64,000 bases of DNA from a gamma proteobacterium symbiont of Stewartia floridana (GTDB lineage: Bacteria; Pseudomonadota; Gammaproteobacteria; Chromatiales; Chromatiaceae): positions 1 through 64,000 of the forward strand of contig NAUB01000027.1 of the NCBI GenBank assembly GCA_003676145.1. Reading direction: 5' to 3'. The notes under the pieces were generated by a model. It did not search any database, was not told where the DNA came from, and saw only the letters and a program-made list of their open reading frames with translations. The position numbers and the translations under genes were made by a program. Shown piece after piece: positions 35,834 through 44,982 of this stretch; positions within the stretch are counted from its first letter, which is position 1; every line of letters starts with the position of its first letter.

Positions 35834-36922
35834 CTACCCGGTCGTTGCAGACTCACCACCGTGAGTCGTTGATGAGTCACCCATTTTCAGCTTTTCCACC
35901 TCTTCATTGGTGAGTGTCTCGCCCTTCTCAATCAGCTCACTAGCCCAGTGATCATGATGCTCTTTACCCCAGTTGAGATCACAATACCCGGTGGTCATAC
36001 CTTCCAGTGCGCCTTCCATGCCCACAGAACCGATATAGATGTGACCCAGGATAACAGTGACCATCAACATTGCTCCCAGGGTATGTCCCACATGGGCGAG
36101 CCCCATCCACTCCCTTCCCTGACCGAATATGGGAAACAGCAGCATCAGACCTGAAGCGATGATCACACTGCCGACCAGTATCAACATCCAGAACATGGAT
36201 TTTTCACCCATATTGAAAAAATTGGAGGGCACATGTTTTCCGCCAATGATTCCGCCACCCCGTAACAACCAGCTAAGATCGCCTTTCTGATAGATGTTAC
36301 GTTTGACAAACTGAATAAACATCAAGACCACGGCAATTATGAACAGTGGTCCCACCAGGTCATGACCCTCTTTGCTCAGGGATGCCAGTACAGAAAACGC
36401 CTCCTTGCCAATCACGGGAATCAACACTGATCGGCCGAACAACAGGATCATGCCGGTAATGGCAAGAAACAGGAACACACTCGCTAAAAACCAATGAATG
36501 GTTCGTTCATAGGTCGTATAGCGGAACAGCTTACGATCCGACGGGCCGCCTTCAATCGCCACCTTACCTCTGAGCATATAGAAGATTCCCAGCAACAGCA
36601 CGGCCGACACCAGAACGGTTCCACCAATCGGAATCAGCTGCTCCATTCGAAACTTACCCCATCGATCGCCATTGGCATTGATCAGTACACCTGTCTCAAC
36701 CCCTTTGACCTGGGTGTTACCCACATTACTTCCATCCCTTTGGCGCACGTCACGCCACAGTTGAGCGGCCGGATTGAGCACACTGGTCGAAGGCATGCCG
36801 CGAGCTTCACTGGTCTCTGCAACGGTCTCCAGCGGTAGGCTGTAGAGCAGCAGAAACGTCAGCAATCCGCTCAGTGAGACACGCTCCAATCGGCGACTCA
36901 TCCTCTCTCTTCTATTGATCAT
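35834..36922 (-). CDS. fdhC: Formate dehydrogenase cytochrome b subunit (gamma)
   Basis: 362 residues. An N-terminal signal-like segment (about 15-36) and a non-conserved periplasmic stretch lead to four helices of the FdnI/FdoI type. Conserved parts: TYERTIHWFLASVFLFLAITGMILLFG with a haem His, LVGPLFIIAVVLMFIQFVKRN, and LAHVGHTLGAMLMVTVILGHIYIGS carrying two His. It is longer than E. coli FdnI (217) because of the N-terminal extension, as in other proteobacterial FDHs. It anchors the FDH dimer and passes electrons from formate to quinone. A 380-bp gap separates it from the beta gene. Confidence 0.92.
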   Translation of the reverse strand: MINRRERMSRRLERVSLSGLLTFLLLYSLPLETVAETSEARGMPSTSVLNPAAQLWRDVRQRDGSNVGNTQVKGVETGVLINANGDRWGKFRMEQLIPIGGTVLVSAVLLLGIFYMLRGKVAIEGGPSDRKLFRYTTYERTIHWFLASVFLFLAITGMILLFGRSVLIPVIGKEAFSVLASLSKEGHDLVGPLFIIAVVLMFIQFVKRNIYQKGDLSWLLRGGGIIGGKHVPSNFFNMGEKSMFWMLILVGSVIIASGLMLLFPIFGQGREWMGLAHVGHTLGAMLMVTVILGHIYIGSVGMEGALEGMTTGYCDLNWGKEHHDHWASELIEKGETLTNEEVEKLKMGDSSTTHGGESATTG

Positions 36923-37232
36923 TAACCTTGTCCTGGTGGCTTGGTTATTTTGTTTGGTCTGCTGATGAATGCGTATACACGCAAATCTGTTTACTGATGA
37001 TTGGTAACCGGCTGGCCTTATCGACGTACTGAAACTGAATCTGCTTATTTGGCCATTTGATAATCTGTCATGCCGGTGAGTACCCGTAGCACTCCAATCC
37101 TTTGTTATGAAAAACTCACGTCACAGTTTGTAACCGGCTCACCCCGGAACGACCCACTTCAGCCCAATCAGAGTTGGTTGGCGTATAAGCATCAAGTTCG
37201 ACCGAAACCTGCTAAAAGCGCAAACATTGCAA

Positions 37233-37290
37233 GGTGCGGCGTAGCCGCACCCAACAACTTATTTGCGTTCCTTTGCGTTCATTCGCGGAC
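37233..37290. repeat. Hairpin plus single arm of the intergenic repeat family
   Basis: GGTGCGGC-GTA-GCCGCACC (37233-37251) is a perfect 8-bp hairpin. Just after it, ATTTGCGTTCCTTTGCGTTC followed by ATTCGCGGAC (37261-37290) matches the outer arm of the element at 47.9-48.1 kb. Both fall in the 380-bp gap between the beta and gamma formate dehydrogenase genes (36923-37302), where no gene is seen. Confidence 0.55.
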
Positions 37291-37302
37291 TCAATTCTTC
37301 AA

Positions 37303-37932
37303 TTACTCTTTAGAGCTGCTTTTACCGCTCATGTTTTTCGGCGCCCTGAATGTGGACTCCCGATAGGAGACACCCCGGGCCATCACGCTGGCACTGCGGT
37401 TGACGATGCGACTGCGATAGACGTCGGCGATCACATCCGCATCACCGGCAAGCAAGGCCTTGGTGGAGCACATCTCGGCACACAACGGCAGTTTGCCTTC
37501 AGCCAGTCGGTTGGAGCCATACTTACGGTGCTCGTCCGAACTGCTATCGGTCTCCGGGCCACCGGCACAGAAAGTACACTTATCCATCTTGCCACGGGTA
37601 GCGAAAGCGCCATCTTCCGGAAACTGCGGTGCACCGAACGGACAGGCATAGAAACAGTAACCGCATCCGATACAGATATCTTTATCGTGCAGCACCACAC
37701 CGTCCTGGGTGGTATAGAAGCAGTCCACCGGACAGACTGTTGCACAAGGCGCATCGGAACAGTGCATGCAGGCAACTGAGAGGGAGCGCTCTCCCTCATC
37801 CCCGTCATTGATGGTCACTACCCGACGACGGTTGACTCCCCAGGGAACCTCGTTTTCATTTTTACAGGCGGTCACACAGGCATTGCATTCGATGCAACGC
37901 TCAGGATCACAATAGAATTTCATTCGTGCCAT
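37303..37932 (-). CDS. fdhB: Formate dehydrogenase iron-sulfur subunit (beta)
   Basis: 209 residues holding four [4Fe-4S] ferredoxin motifs: CIECNACVTACKNENEVPWGVNRR, CMHCSDAPCATVCPVDC, CIGCGYCFYACPFGAPQFP, and CTFCAGGPET. It relays electrons from the alpha subunit to the cytochrome. Compared with E. coli FdnH it lacks the C-terminal membrane helix, as in FdhB of many epsilon- and gammaproteobacteria. It starts 27 bp after the alpha gene. Confidence 0.94.
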   Translation of the reverse strand: MARMKFYCDPERCIECNACVTACKNENEVPWGVNRRRVVTINDGDEGERSLSVACMHCSDAPCATVCPVDCFYTTQDGVVLHDKDICIGCGYCFYACPFGAPQFPEDGAFATRGKMDKCTFCAGGPETDSSSDEHRKYGSNRLAEGKLPLCAEMCSTKALLAGDADVIADVYRSRIVNRSASVMARGVSYRESTFRAPKNMSGKSSSKE

Positions 37933-37959
37933 GTCGTATATCCTCTGTTAAACCCGCGC

Positions 37960-40857
37960 TCAGGCTTTCGTGATGCGACACAGGCTGCACTTGGTTTCCT
38001 GCATCTGTGTAACGGAGTCGTAGCCATAGGTCATGGCCGTGTTACAGGCTTCGCCCAATACAAAGGGATCGGCCCCGTCGGGATATTTGCTGCGAAGATC
38101 CTTACCCTGGAAATGGCCGCCAAAATGGAACGGCATAAAGGCCACACCGGCGCCAACTCTTCGGGTTACCATGGCTTTCACCTTGACCTTCGCACCTTCG
38201 GCTCCTTCCAGCCAGACATCATCGCCATCCTTGACCCCGGCATTGTTGGCATCCCTCGGGTGCATCTCGACAAACATATCCTGCTGCAATTCGGCCAGCC
38301 AGGGATTGGAGCGGGTCTCATCACCGCCGCCTTCGTACTCAACCAGGCGCCCCGAAGTGAGAATGATCGGATAGTCCTTCGAGTAGTCTTTCGCCTGGAT
38401 CGATCCGTAACGCACCGGCAGACGATAGAAGGACTTGCGGTCTTCATAGGTGGGATACTTCTCCACCAGATCCCTGCGACTGGTGTAGAGGGGCTCGCGA
38501 TGAATCGGCACCGGATCGGGGAAGGTCCAGACCACGGTACGTGCCTTGGCGTTACCGAAGGGTGCACAACCATGCTTGATCGCCACCCGCTGGATACCGC
38601 CGGAACGGTCGGTCTTCCAGTTCTTGCCTTCCGCGAGTGCCTGCTCTTCTGGGGTGAGATCGTCCCACCAACCAAGCTTCTTCAGCAGTTTGTCGGTAAA
38701 CTCCGGATAGCCGTCCTTGATCTCCGAGCCTCTGGAGAAGGCGCCGTCCGCCAGCAGGCTGACGCCGTTGCGCTCAACCCCGAACCTGGCTCTGAAGGTC
38801 AGGCCGCCCTTCGCCACCGGCTTACTGGTGTCATAAAGATTCGGTGTTCCCGGATGACCCATCTCAGCGGTGCCCCAACAAGGCCAGGGCAGACCATAGA
38901 ATTCACCATCACAGGGACCACCCTCTGCCAGCAGTGAGGTATAGTCGAAGGTACCCCAGTTCTGCTGTTGCTTCTTCATCCGTTCAGGACTCTGACCGGT
39001 GTAGCCGATGGTCCACATGCCTTTGTTGAACTCCCGGGTGATATCCTCGATCAACGGTTCATCGTTGCTCACCTTGATGTTCTTGAACAGTTCATTGGCA
39101 AAACCGAGCTTGTTCGCCAGCCGATACATGATGGTATGGTCCGGCAAAGACTCGAACATCGGCTCGATCACTTTATCCCGCCACTGTAACGAACGGTTTG
39201 AAGCGGTCACCGAACCATAGGTTTCAAACTGGGTTGCCGCGGGCAGCAGATAGACACCGTCGGTCCGATCATGCATTACCGCAGAGACGGTTGGATAGGG
39301 ATCGATGATCACCATCATATCCAGCTTCTCCATCGCCTTCTTCATCTCAGGACCACGGGTTTGACTGTTCGGCGCATGTCCCCAGAGCACCATTGCCCGC
39401 ACATTATCCTTCTGCGCAATGTTACCCTTCTCCTCCAGCACACCGTCGATCCAGCGGGATACCGGTATCCCCTTGGTGTTCATTACTGCAACATCCTTAC
39501 CCTTGGACTGTTCGTAACTTCCCTGATCGAAGCGTCCTGCGATGTAGTCATAATCCACATCCCACACTTTGGCCCAGTGGCCCCAGGCCCCTTTCGAGAG
39601 TCCGTAATAACCGGGCAGTGTGTGGGAGAGCACACCGAAGTCAGTGGCACCTTGAACATTGTCGTGTCCACGAAAGATGTTGGTACCACCGCCGGAAACT
39701 CCCATATTGCCCAGGGCCAGCTGGAAGGTGCAGTAAGCGCGTGTGTTGTTGTTGCCGATGGTGTGCTGGGTGCCACCCATACACCAGATGAAGGTACCCG
39801 GGCGATTATCCGACATGGTCTTCGCTGCGGCATACACCAGGTTCTCAGGCACACCGGTTACCCGTTCCACTTCTTCGGGTGTCCACTTGGCCACCTCTTT
39901 TTTCACCTCTTCCAGACCGTAGACACGCTGGCGGATGAACTCTTTATCCTCCCAGCCGTTCTTGAAGATGTGATAGAGCATGCCCCAGATCAAAGGTACA
40001 TCGGTACCCGGGCGCAATCGCAGAAAGAGGTCCGCATGGGCTGCGGTACGGGTAAAGCGTGGATCGATAACGATCAGCGGCGCGTTGTTCTCCTCTTTGG
40101 CCTTGAAGACATGCTGCAGGGAAACCGGATGGGCTTCCGCAGGATTACCGCCGATGATGAGAATCGCCTGGGAATTATGGATATCGTTGTAGGAGTTGGT
40201 CATCGCACCGTAACCCCAGGTGTTGGCAACACCGGCTACGGTTGTGGAGTGACAGATGCGCGCCTGATGGTCCACGTTGTTTGTGCCCCAGAAGGCGGCA
40301 AACTTACGGAACAGATAGGCCTGTTCGTTATTGTGTTTGGCCGACCCCAGCCAATAGACGGAATCGGGTCCGGACTGCTCGCGGATCGCCAGCATCTTGT
40401 CGCCGATTTCGTTGATCGCCTGTTCCCAGGAGACTCTTTTCCATTTGCCATCCACCAGCTTGGTAGGATATTTCAGTCGACGTTCACCATGACCGTGCTC
40501 TCTCACCGAGGCCCCTTTGGCGCAATGGGCACCGAGATTGAAGGGGTGATCGAAGGCCGGCTCCTGCCCCGTCCAGACACCGTTCTGCACTTCAGCAATG
40601 ATGCCGCAACCCACAGAGCAGTGAGTACAGATGGTTTTTTTCAACTCGACCTGACCGGAAGCCGCCTGCGTGGCAGCTTCGGTACGCTTGATCATGCCCG
40701 GGGCAAAACCTGTGGCCAGTGCAGCACCCCCCGCCATCAAGCCTGAATTGCGCAGAAAACTGCGACGACTCATGGTCACACCGGCGGTCGATCGCTTCGA
40801 TGGCGTCGCATCTTTGTTGATATCGGTTACAGAGTCAGAGATCTTGTGTAGTTTCAT
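37960..40857 (-). CDS. fdhA: Formate dehydrogenase catalytic subunit (alpha), Tat-exported
   Basis: 965 residues. N-terminal twin-arginine signal MSRRSFLRNSGLMAGGAALATGF about residues 29-52. A [4Fe-4S] site follows (CTHCSVGCGIIAEVQNGVWTGQEP...CAKG). The active-site segment reads RICHSTTVAGVANTWGYGAMTNSYNDI, so Cys takes the place of the Sec found in E. coli FdnG; no in-frame TGA is involved. Further molybdopterin contacts are IIGGNPAEAHPVSLQH and GQSPERMK. It oxidises formate to CO2 in the periplasm using a bis-MGD Mo or W centre. Tungsten is possible, since tupABC is in the same neighbourhood. Confidence 0.95.
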   Translation of the reverse strand: MKLHKISDSVTDINKDATPSKRSTAGVTMSRRSFLRNSGLMAGGAALATGFAPGMIKRTEAATQAASGQVELKKTICTHCSVGCGIIAEVQNGVWTGQEPAFDHPFNLGAHCAKGASVREHGHGERRLKYPTKLVDGKWKRVSWEQAINEIGDKMLAIREQSGPDSVYWLGSAKHNNEQAYLFRKFAAFWGTNNVDHQARICHSTTVAGVANTWGYGAMTNSYNDIHNSQAILIIGGNPAEAHPVSLQHVFKAKEENNAPLIVIDPRFTRTAAHADLFLRLRPGTDVPLIWGMLYHIFKNGWEDKEFIRQRVYGLEEVKKEVAKWTPEEVERVTGVPENLVYAAAKTMSDNRPGTFIWCMGGTQHTIGNNNTRAYCTFQLALGNMGVSGGGTNIFRGHDNVQGATDFGVLSHTLPGYYGLSKGAWGHWAKVWDVDYDYIAGRFDQGSYEQSKGKDVAVMNTKGIPVSRWIDGVLEEKGNIAQKDNVRAMVLWGHAPNSQTRGPEMKKAMEKLDMMVIIDPYPTVSAVMHDRTDGVYLLPAATQFETYGSVTASNRSLQWRDKVIEPMFESLPDHTIMYRLANKLGFANELFKNIKVSNDEPLIEDITREFNKGMWTIGYTGQSPERMKKQQQNWGTFDYTSLLAEGGPCDGEFYGLPWPCWGTAEMGHPGTPNLYDTSKPVAKGGLTFRARFGVERNGVSLLADGAFSRGSEIKDGYPEFTDKLLKKLGWWDDLTPEEQALAEGKNWKTDRSGGIQRVAIKHGCAPFGNAKARTVVWTFPDPVPIHREPLYTSRRDLVEKYPTYEDRKSFYRLPVRYGSIQAKDYSKDYPIILTSGRLVEYEGGGDETRSNPWLAELQQDMFVEMHPRDANNAGVKDGDDVWLEGAEGAKVKVKAMVTRRVGAGVAFMPFHFGGHFQGKDLRSKYPDGADPFVLGEACNTAMTYGYDSVTQMQETKCSLCRITKA

Positions 40858-40875
40858 TCCGGTACCCTCGATGAC

Positions 40876-41088
40876 TCAACGGATAGTTGTCTTGTAGTAG
40901 GCAGCAATATGCGGTGTCAGGCGATAACCTTTCTGAGACTCCGACTTCTCCTCACTCGCCTCTTCCACAGAGGCCGCTGTCAGACCGGGAAGAGCGGCTA
41001 AGGCTGCCACACCGACGCCAGCTCCGGCGGTACCCCGCAGAAAGGCCCTGCGTTGGTTATCCGGTGTTTGTCTGGACTTCTTTTTCAT
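40876..41088 (-). CDS. Small Tat-signal formate dehydrogenase-associated protein
   Basis: 70 residues, consisting of a twin-arginine signal (NQRRAFLRGTAGAGVGVAALAALPGLTAA) and a short polar tail ending HIAAYYKTTIR. This matches the 'formate dehydrogenase region TAT target' small protein found before fdhA in many proteobacteria. Role unproven; it may help co-export. Lies 18 bp before the alpha gene. Confidence 0.85.
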   Translation of the reverse strand: MKKKSRQTPDNQRRAFLRGTAGAGVGVAALAALPGLTAASVEEASEEKSESQKGYRLTPHIAAYYKTTIR

Positions 41089-41134
41089 CGACTCTTCCTC
41101 CGTTGGGTAGTCATTCGATCACGACTGTTTCATT

Positions 41135-41800
41135 TCATACCGTCATATTCAGGTAGCGCTTTTCCAATGCCATATAGGCGGCTCCGAAGCGTCCCACTGC
41201 CTTGTAGAAAACAGCTGATCTGGCATCACTCAGATCATTGAAGAACCGCTCCAGCCAACCGGCCATATGGGTTTCGAAAAACTCTGCCTGCAACTGAAAG
41301 GGCTGTGACTCCTGTATCAGAATGGCCATCACTTCACACAGTGCCGCCACATGATCTTCCGGTTCAGTGACACCCTGCTGGCGTTGAAAGCCCAAACGGA
41401 CCAGATCATCGCGCAGGCGACCCAATGGCCGCTCCATCAGAAAACCGGTCTGATACCAGGAACCGTATGGCACCAACTCACCCCGCCCCATGCCGATAAA
41501 TAGATTGTGAAACTCATCGTCGACGGCAGCGCAGTTCGAGCTTGCAGCCGACAGTCCCAGCATGGTCATCGACAGCGCCAACTCATCGATCTCCGAAGTC
41601 AGCTCGGTAAATGCGGAAACCTGACTCAACACCTGCTGATCCGGTGGGTTCCTGAGCAGTTGAGCCAACATGCCATAGGCACCGACCCGACACTGCTGCT
41701 CTTCATCCAGACCGAACACCTCAGCGCTATAGGCTGCCTCTTCGGATGGCCACTGGCTGTTTATTGAGTTGTTTTGCGTCCTGGGGCTCAGGTCATTCAT
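41135..41800 (-). CDS. TorD/DmsD-like molybdoenzyme chaperone
   Basis: 221 residues, all helical. Family signature VDDEFHNLFIGMGRGELVPYGSWYQTGFLMERPLGRLRDDLVRLGFQ and EPEDHVAALCEVMAILI. These chaperones bind the Tat signal of a molybdoenzyme until cofactor is inserted; the target is presumably the FDH alpha subunit. A GTG precedes the ATG at 41800, which has GAGGAG 7 bases upstream. A possible sigma-54 promoter lies at 41825-41840. Confidence 0.88.
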   Translation of the reverse strand: MNDLSPRTQNNSINSQWPSEEAAYSAEVFGLDEEQQCRVGAYGMLAQLLRNPPDQQVLSQVSAFTELTSEIDELALSMTMLGLSAASSNCAAVDDEFHNLFIGMGRGELVPYGSWYQTGFLMERPLGRLRDDLVRLGFQRQQGVTEPEDHVAALCEVMAILIQESQPFQLQAEFFETHMAGWLERFFNDLSDARSAVFYKAVGRFGAAYMALEKRYLNMTV

Positions 41801-41824
41801 CACACGCTCCTCGGGTAAAGCAAT

Positions 41825-41840
41825 TGCAAGCCGTGGACCA
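41825..41840 (-). promoter_or_regulatory. Possible sigma-54 promoter before the torD-fdh operon
   Basis: Minus strand TGGTCCACGGCTTGCA keeps the invariant GG and GC at the exact 12-bp spacing and a perfect TTGCA -12 element; the -24 element has two mismatches to TGGCAC. The predicted start is near 41814, about 14 nt before the ATG. The sequence also lies in a CCGTGGA/TCCACGG hairpin, so it might be a chance match. Confidence 0.4.
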
Positions 41841-41896
41841 AATCCACGGGTAAAAAAATGACAAAAGGGGAATCGAATGGCGAAGCATCGGCGATT

Positions 41897-43507
41897 TTAT
41901 TGGCGAATCTGTCCATCCATCGCGTCCGGGTCCTGGGCAATATCAACCACTCGGCACTCATCACACAGACTCAGACGCCTGATTGCCCGCTCATTTTGAA
42001 ACATGTAGTGGTCACTGAGTCGGCTGCGCATCTTCTCGATTACCGAGCGGGTGGCGAAGGGTTTGCCACAGGAGACGCAGTGAAATGGCTGCTCTTCGTG
42101 CAGGGTACGCGGCTGCTTTCTGCTCTCAGCATCGAACAACAGCCTGGGGGTAATCGAGATTGCATCCTCGGGACAGGTGCTGATGCAGAGACCACACTGC
42201 AGGCAGTTGGCCTCGACAAAGCGAAGTTGTGGCTGCTCACCCGAACCGCTCTGCAGCGCTTTCCCCGGACAGACGCCGACACAGGAGAAACAGAGGGTGC
42301 AGGCATGGCTGGATACGCTGACATTGCCAAACGGAGCACCCTGACTCAGACTGGCCATGGGTTCCGCCCGGACTGCCTGGCCGACCAGGTGATCGATCGC
42401 CAGATAGGCGGTCTGACGCTTATCCCCAAGTCCGGAAAAACCGGCTGTTTCCAGCTCAGGCATCAGCGAACCGACTTCAGCCTGCTCCGCTTGGACCAGT
42501 CTGATCACCCCGGCAGGGTAGCCCATGGCGGTCAGAATCTCTTCAGCGGTGGTCAGTTGCTGTTGCAGGGCGTCACTCACACCGGCTGACATCTCCTGCC
42601 GATCCATCAGCCAGACCGCCCTGGCGCCATAGGCCAGAGCCGAGAGCCAGACCTCCAGCCCCACACTGGCGAGCTCTTCCACCTGCATCACCAGATGATT
42701 GCCCATTGCCGGCTCAGGAAAGGGCTGGTCACCCTCCGCAGTAATCAGTAGCAGTGGATCCACTCCTCCGGCATCACGGTAAACCGTGAGCAGTTTACGC
42801 AACCGCTCCAGGGTGTCCTTTACACTGGGATAGACATAGCGTATTGCACCGCTTGGGCAGACTGTGGCGCAGGCTCCTCCACCCTGACAGAGATAGGCAT
42901 TCACCTCGATGGTCTCAGCCAGGCTGCTGATGGCTTCTGCTGGACAGACATCAAGACAACGGCTGCAGGCGGTTTGTCCCGATCGCCCATGGGCGCAGAT
43001 TTGTGGGTCGTAATCGAAATAGCGGGGTTTTTCGAACTGCCCTTTCATCTCCCCCAGGGTGGCAATCACCTGATCCAGTTCACCGTCATCCCCTGCACAG
43101 TGGAAATAGCCGGGAGGTGTCATCGCACGATCCAACAGAGGCTCTGGTGACAGATCGAGAATCAGATCCACGGCCAGAAGCTCATAATTAGCCTGCCCCG
43201 CCTCGCCGAGATGGATCTTGAAATCCCCCAGAAAACCATCAATCTCAATCGCCCTTCCACCCAGCGGCACCAATGGAACACCCGGCTCCTCGGCACCTGC
43301 GGTGAGAATCACCATTGGATGCAATCGATCACCAAGCCCCGGAGCAACCTCCATCGCCCGCTGGTCACCGATCACTGCCAAGCGCCCTCGGCTCTGGTAG
43401 TTGACCAGTCCTGTGGCCTCAATTCTGACTCGCCCCATGGCGGCCTGGGCCTCTCGGCGGGCCTGTTGATTGATCTGCTGTACGGTATTGTGGTTAGTCT
43501 CATTCAT
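41897..43507 (-). CDS. Multi-cluster 4Fe-4S protein linked to formate dehydrogenase
   Basis: 536 residues. Cys motifs in order: CAHGRSGQTACSRCLDVCPAEAI, CQGGGACATVCPSGAI, then CTLCFSCVGVCPGKAL and CLQCGLCISTCPEDAI, predicting four [4Fe-4S] clusters, plus a terminal CVSCGKPF...CDECRVVD knuckle. The middle (about 270-370) resembles a region that could bind a partner. Homologues sit with DUF3305/DUF3306 and TorD genes beside fdhA in many proteobacteria. Probably an electron carrier or maturation protein in the cytoplasm (no signal peptide). Overlaps the DUF3306 gene by 4 bp. Confidence 0.85.
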   Translation of the reverse strand: MNETNHNTVQQINQQARREAQAAMGRVRIEATGLVNYQSRGRLAVIGDQRAMEVAPGLGDRLHPMVILTAGAEEPGVPLVPLGGRAIEIDGFLGDFKIHLGEAGQANYELLAVDLILDLSPEPLLDRAMTPPGYFHCAGDDGELDQVIATLGEMKGQFEKPRYFDYDPQICAHGRSGQTACSRCLDVCPAEAISSLAETIEVNAYLCQGGGACATVCPSGAIRYVYPSVKDTLERLRKLLTVYRDAGGVDPLLLITAEGDQPFPEPAMGNHLVMQVEELASVGLEVWLSALAYGARAVWLMDRQEMSAGVSDALQQQLTTAEEILTAMGYPAGVIRLVQAEQAEVGSLMPELETAGFSGLGDKRQTAYLAIDHLVGQAVRAEPMASLSQGAPFGNVSVSSHACTLCFSCVGVCPGKALQSGSGEQPQLRFVEANCLQCGLCISTCPEDAISITPRLLFDAESRKQPRTLHEEQPFHCVSCGKPFATRSVIEKMRSRLSDHYMFQNERAIRRLSLCDECRVVDIAQDPDAMDGQIRQ

Positions 43508-44040
43508 GAGGGGATCTCTCGATTGTCATTATCATTGGACGGTTGTTGCTGAGTAAGCGGTTGCGGATCCTCTGTTGAGGTTTGATCATCGCTTTGCAAA
43601 GCCGTCGCATCGGACTCAACCGGCTCTGCTTCTGCCTGCTCCTGCTGCTCTGCTTCTCTTTGCGCTTGCATCTCAAGCTGATGCTTTAGGTCAGCGGTGA
43701 TCACATCCCCCAGGGCTTCGAACGTGGTGAAGTCCTCCGCATAGTCATCCAGGCCGTCACAGAGATTGAAATCACTGCCGTGGAAGAGTTTGCGCAAGGC
43801 CATCTTGCGCAGCGGCTCTGAGACTTTGGGAGAGAGAAAACCGCTGTAGTCGGATGAGTCGTCGAGCGACTCCAGAGGTGGCATATCCTCATCGCAGGGC
43901 TGGTCCAGTGTCTGTTCCGCCTCGGCCTGTTCAATCAGAGGTTGCTGAGAGGCCAGCTTTCGATCCGACCAGCGTCTGATAAAACTCTCATCACGGCTCT
44001 CTCGCCGCTCATCCAGAGGCTTTTTTTCATCAGGCTCCAT
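43504..44040 (-). CDS. DUF3306 protein of the formate dehydrogenase cluster
   Basis: 178 residues from MEPDEKKPLDERRES (ATG at 44040, GAGGGG upstream; the longer frame to 44205 lies inside the DUF3305 gene). Family core: ESFIRRWSDRKLASQ, DMPPLESLDDSSDYSGFLSPKVSEPLRKMALRKLFHGSDFNLCDGLDDYAEDFTTFEALGDVI. The tail is acidic, Glu/Gln rich and likely disordered. It is only ever noted beside molybdenum-dependent FDH genes; function unknown. Its start overlaps the end of the DUF3305 gene by 11 bp. Confidence 0.85.
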   Translation of the reverse strand: MEPDEKKPLDERRESRDESFIRRWSDRKLASQQPLIEQAEAEQTLDQPCDEDMPPLESLDDSSDYSGFLSPKVSEPLRKMALRKLFHGSDFNLCDGLDDYAEDFTTFEALGDVITADLKHQLEMQAQREAEQQEQAEAEPVESDATALQSDDQTSTEDPQPLTQQQPSNDNDNREIPS

Positions 44041-44545
44041 GAGAGCCCCTCTCGGATTCACGCCAATCAGCCCGTTTGCGTTTGCTGCGCTTGGTCGGCA
44101 CATAGTGGGCAAGTACAAAGGCCTCAGCCCACTGATAGATCTCAGCCGGAACCGGAACGGCGTAGATCTCCTCATCACCCTCCAGATAGGCATGAGCCTC
44201 ATCAAAACTGAAACTCACCAAGAAGGGGGACGGTGTGCCGTCATCCGACATATCGGCAACCACATAACAGCGGGGATTCGCAGAGAGCAGATTGTGGTAA
44301 TAGCTCTCGCACTCATCCTCATGCAACCTGAGCTTGAAACCGTTGTGGAGGTAACGACTGGTCTCCTGCTGCTCATAAATCATCTCAGCCTGTTTCGGAT
44401 TGGCCGTTTTAGCGGTTGCCAGCACACCTACCGCTTCCCATTGATAGGGCTGCCACCGATTGGCGCTGGGTGACTTCTGCATAATCACCGATACCGAGAA
44501 CTCCCGGGGCAGGTCGTCACCGATTCTCTTGTGTGATGAAAACAT
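44030..44545 (-). CDS. DUF3305 protein of the formate dehydrogenase cluster
   Basis: 171 residues; AGGAGG about 8 bases before the ATG. Conserved parts: EFSVSVIMQKSPSANRWQPYQWEAVGVL, YLHNGFKLRLHEDECESYYHNLLSANPRCYVVADM and VPAEIYQWAEAFVLAHYVPTKRSKRKRADW, the DUF3305 pattern. The basic C terminus could contact the acidic DUF3306 protein (inference). First gene of a run DUF3305-DUF3306-ferredoxin that leads into torD-fdhABC. Confidence 0.85.
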   Translation of the reverse strand: MFSSHKRIGDDLPREFSVSVIMQKSPSANRWQPYQWEAVGVLATAKTANPKQAEMIYEQQETSRYLHNGFKLRLHEDECESYYHNLLSANPRCYVVADMSDDGTPSPFLVSFSFDEAHAYLEGDEEIYAVPVPAEIYQWAEAFVLAHYVPTKRSKRKRADWRESERGSHGA

Positions 44546-44604
44546 GCTCGATACCTCCTAATAGGAACCTTCTGGAGTGAATGACACTTGAACTTCAAGA
44601 AGAA

Positions 44605-44707
44605 AACCGCAATTCAACGCCAATCACCGCAAAGCAACGCAAAAAATGGTGCTCTATCGCTAGGGTTATTTGCGACATTTTGCGGTGATTGGCGTTCATT
44701 CGCGGTT
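44605..44707. repeat. Intergenic palindromic element, copy B
   Basis: Left arm AACCGCAATTCAACGCCAAT then CACCGC; right arm TTGCGACATTTTGCGGTGAT followed by TGGCGTTCATTCGCGGTT. Same arm layout and length (about 100 bp) as copies at 18.5 and 59.0 kb; the inner part shares GCTAGGGT with the 59.0-kb copy. It lies in the divergent gap between the DUF3305 gene and moaA. Confidence 0.72.
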
Positions 44708-44728
44708 AAAGTCCATAACAATGATTTG

Positions 44729-44759
44729 CTGCATCACAATTGATGCAGTGCATATGCAC
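44729..44759. promoter_or_regulatory. Adjacent palindromes between DUF3305 and moaA
   Basis: CTGCATC-ACAATT-GATGCAG (44729-44748) is a perfect 7-bp inverted repeat, directly followed by the perfect palindrome GTGCATATGCAC (44748-44759). They lie about 190-215 bp upstream of DUF3305 and could be an operator for that minus-strand operon. No regulator assigned. Confidence 0.4.
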
Positions 44760-44883
44760 GGAAGTAAGTGCCACTCCGATCTGGAATCAACCGCAAGTTA
44801 TGTACCAGAGAGCCTATCTTGAAGATCATCAGGGAAATCGCGGCGCCGGAAAATAATCCAAAAAATGGAGCTGTGGCAAAACA

Positions 44884-44923
44884 GGGCAAAATGTCCCGTT
44901 CTTATTCACAGAGTGAGACATTT
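44884..44923 (+). promoter_or_regulatory. Candidate enhancer sites upstream of moaA
   Basis: GGGCAAAATGTCCC (44884-44897) and GAGACATTT (44915-44923) resemble the inverted repeats GAGACAAAATGTCCA and GAGACAAATGGTCCC found upstream of tupA. The two half-elements are inverted, with centres about 31 bp apart, and sit about 85-110 bp upstream of the -24/-12 element, a normal distance for NtrC-type activators. Confidence 0.45.
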
Positions 44924-44982
44924 AATACCACTACCCCGCTGTAACCCTACGCAGCATGGGCCTCAAACAGGGTATCGAGATC

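Noticed and set aside
37960-40857. Selenocysteine in the formate dehydrogenase
   Set aside because: The active-site codon encodes Cys (RICHSTTV) and the frame is uninterrupted, so no recoding is required.
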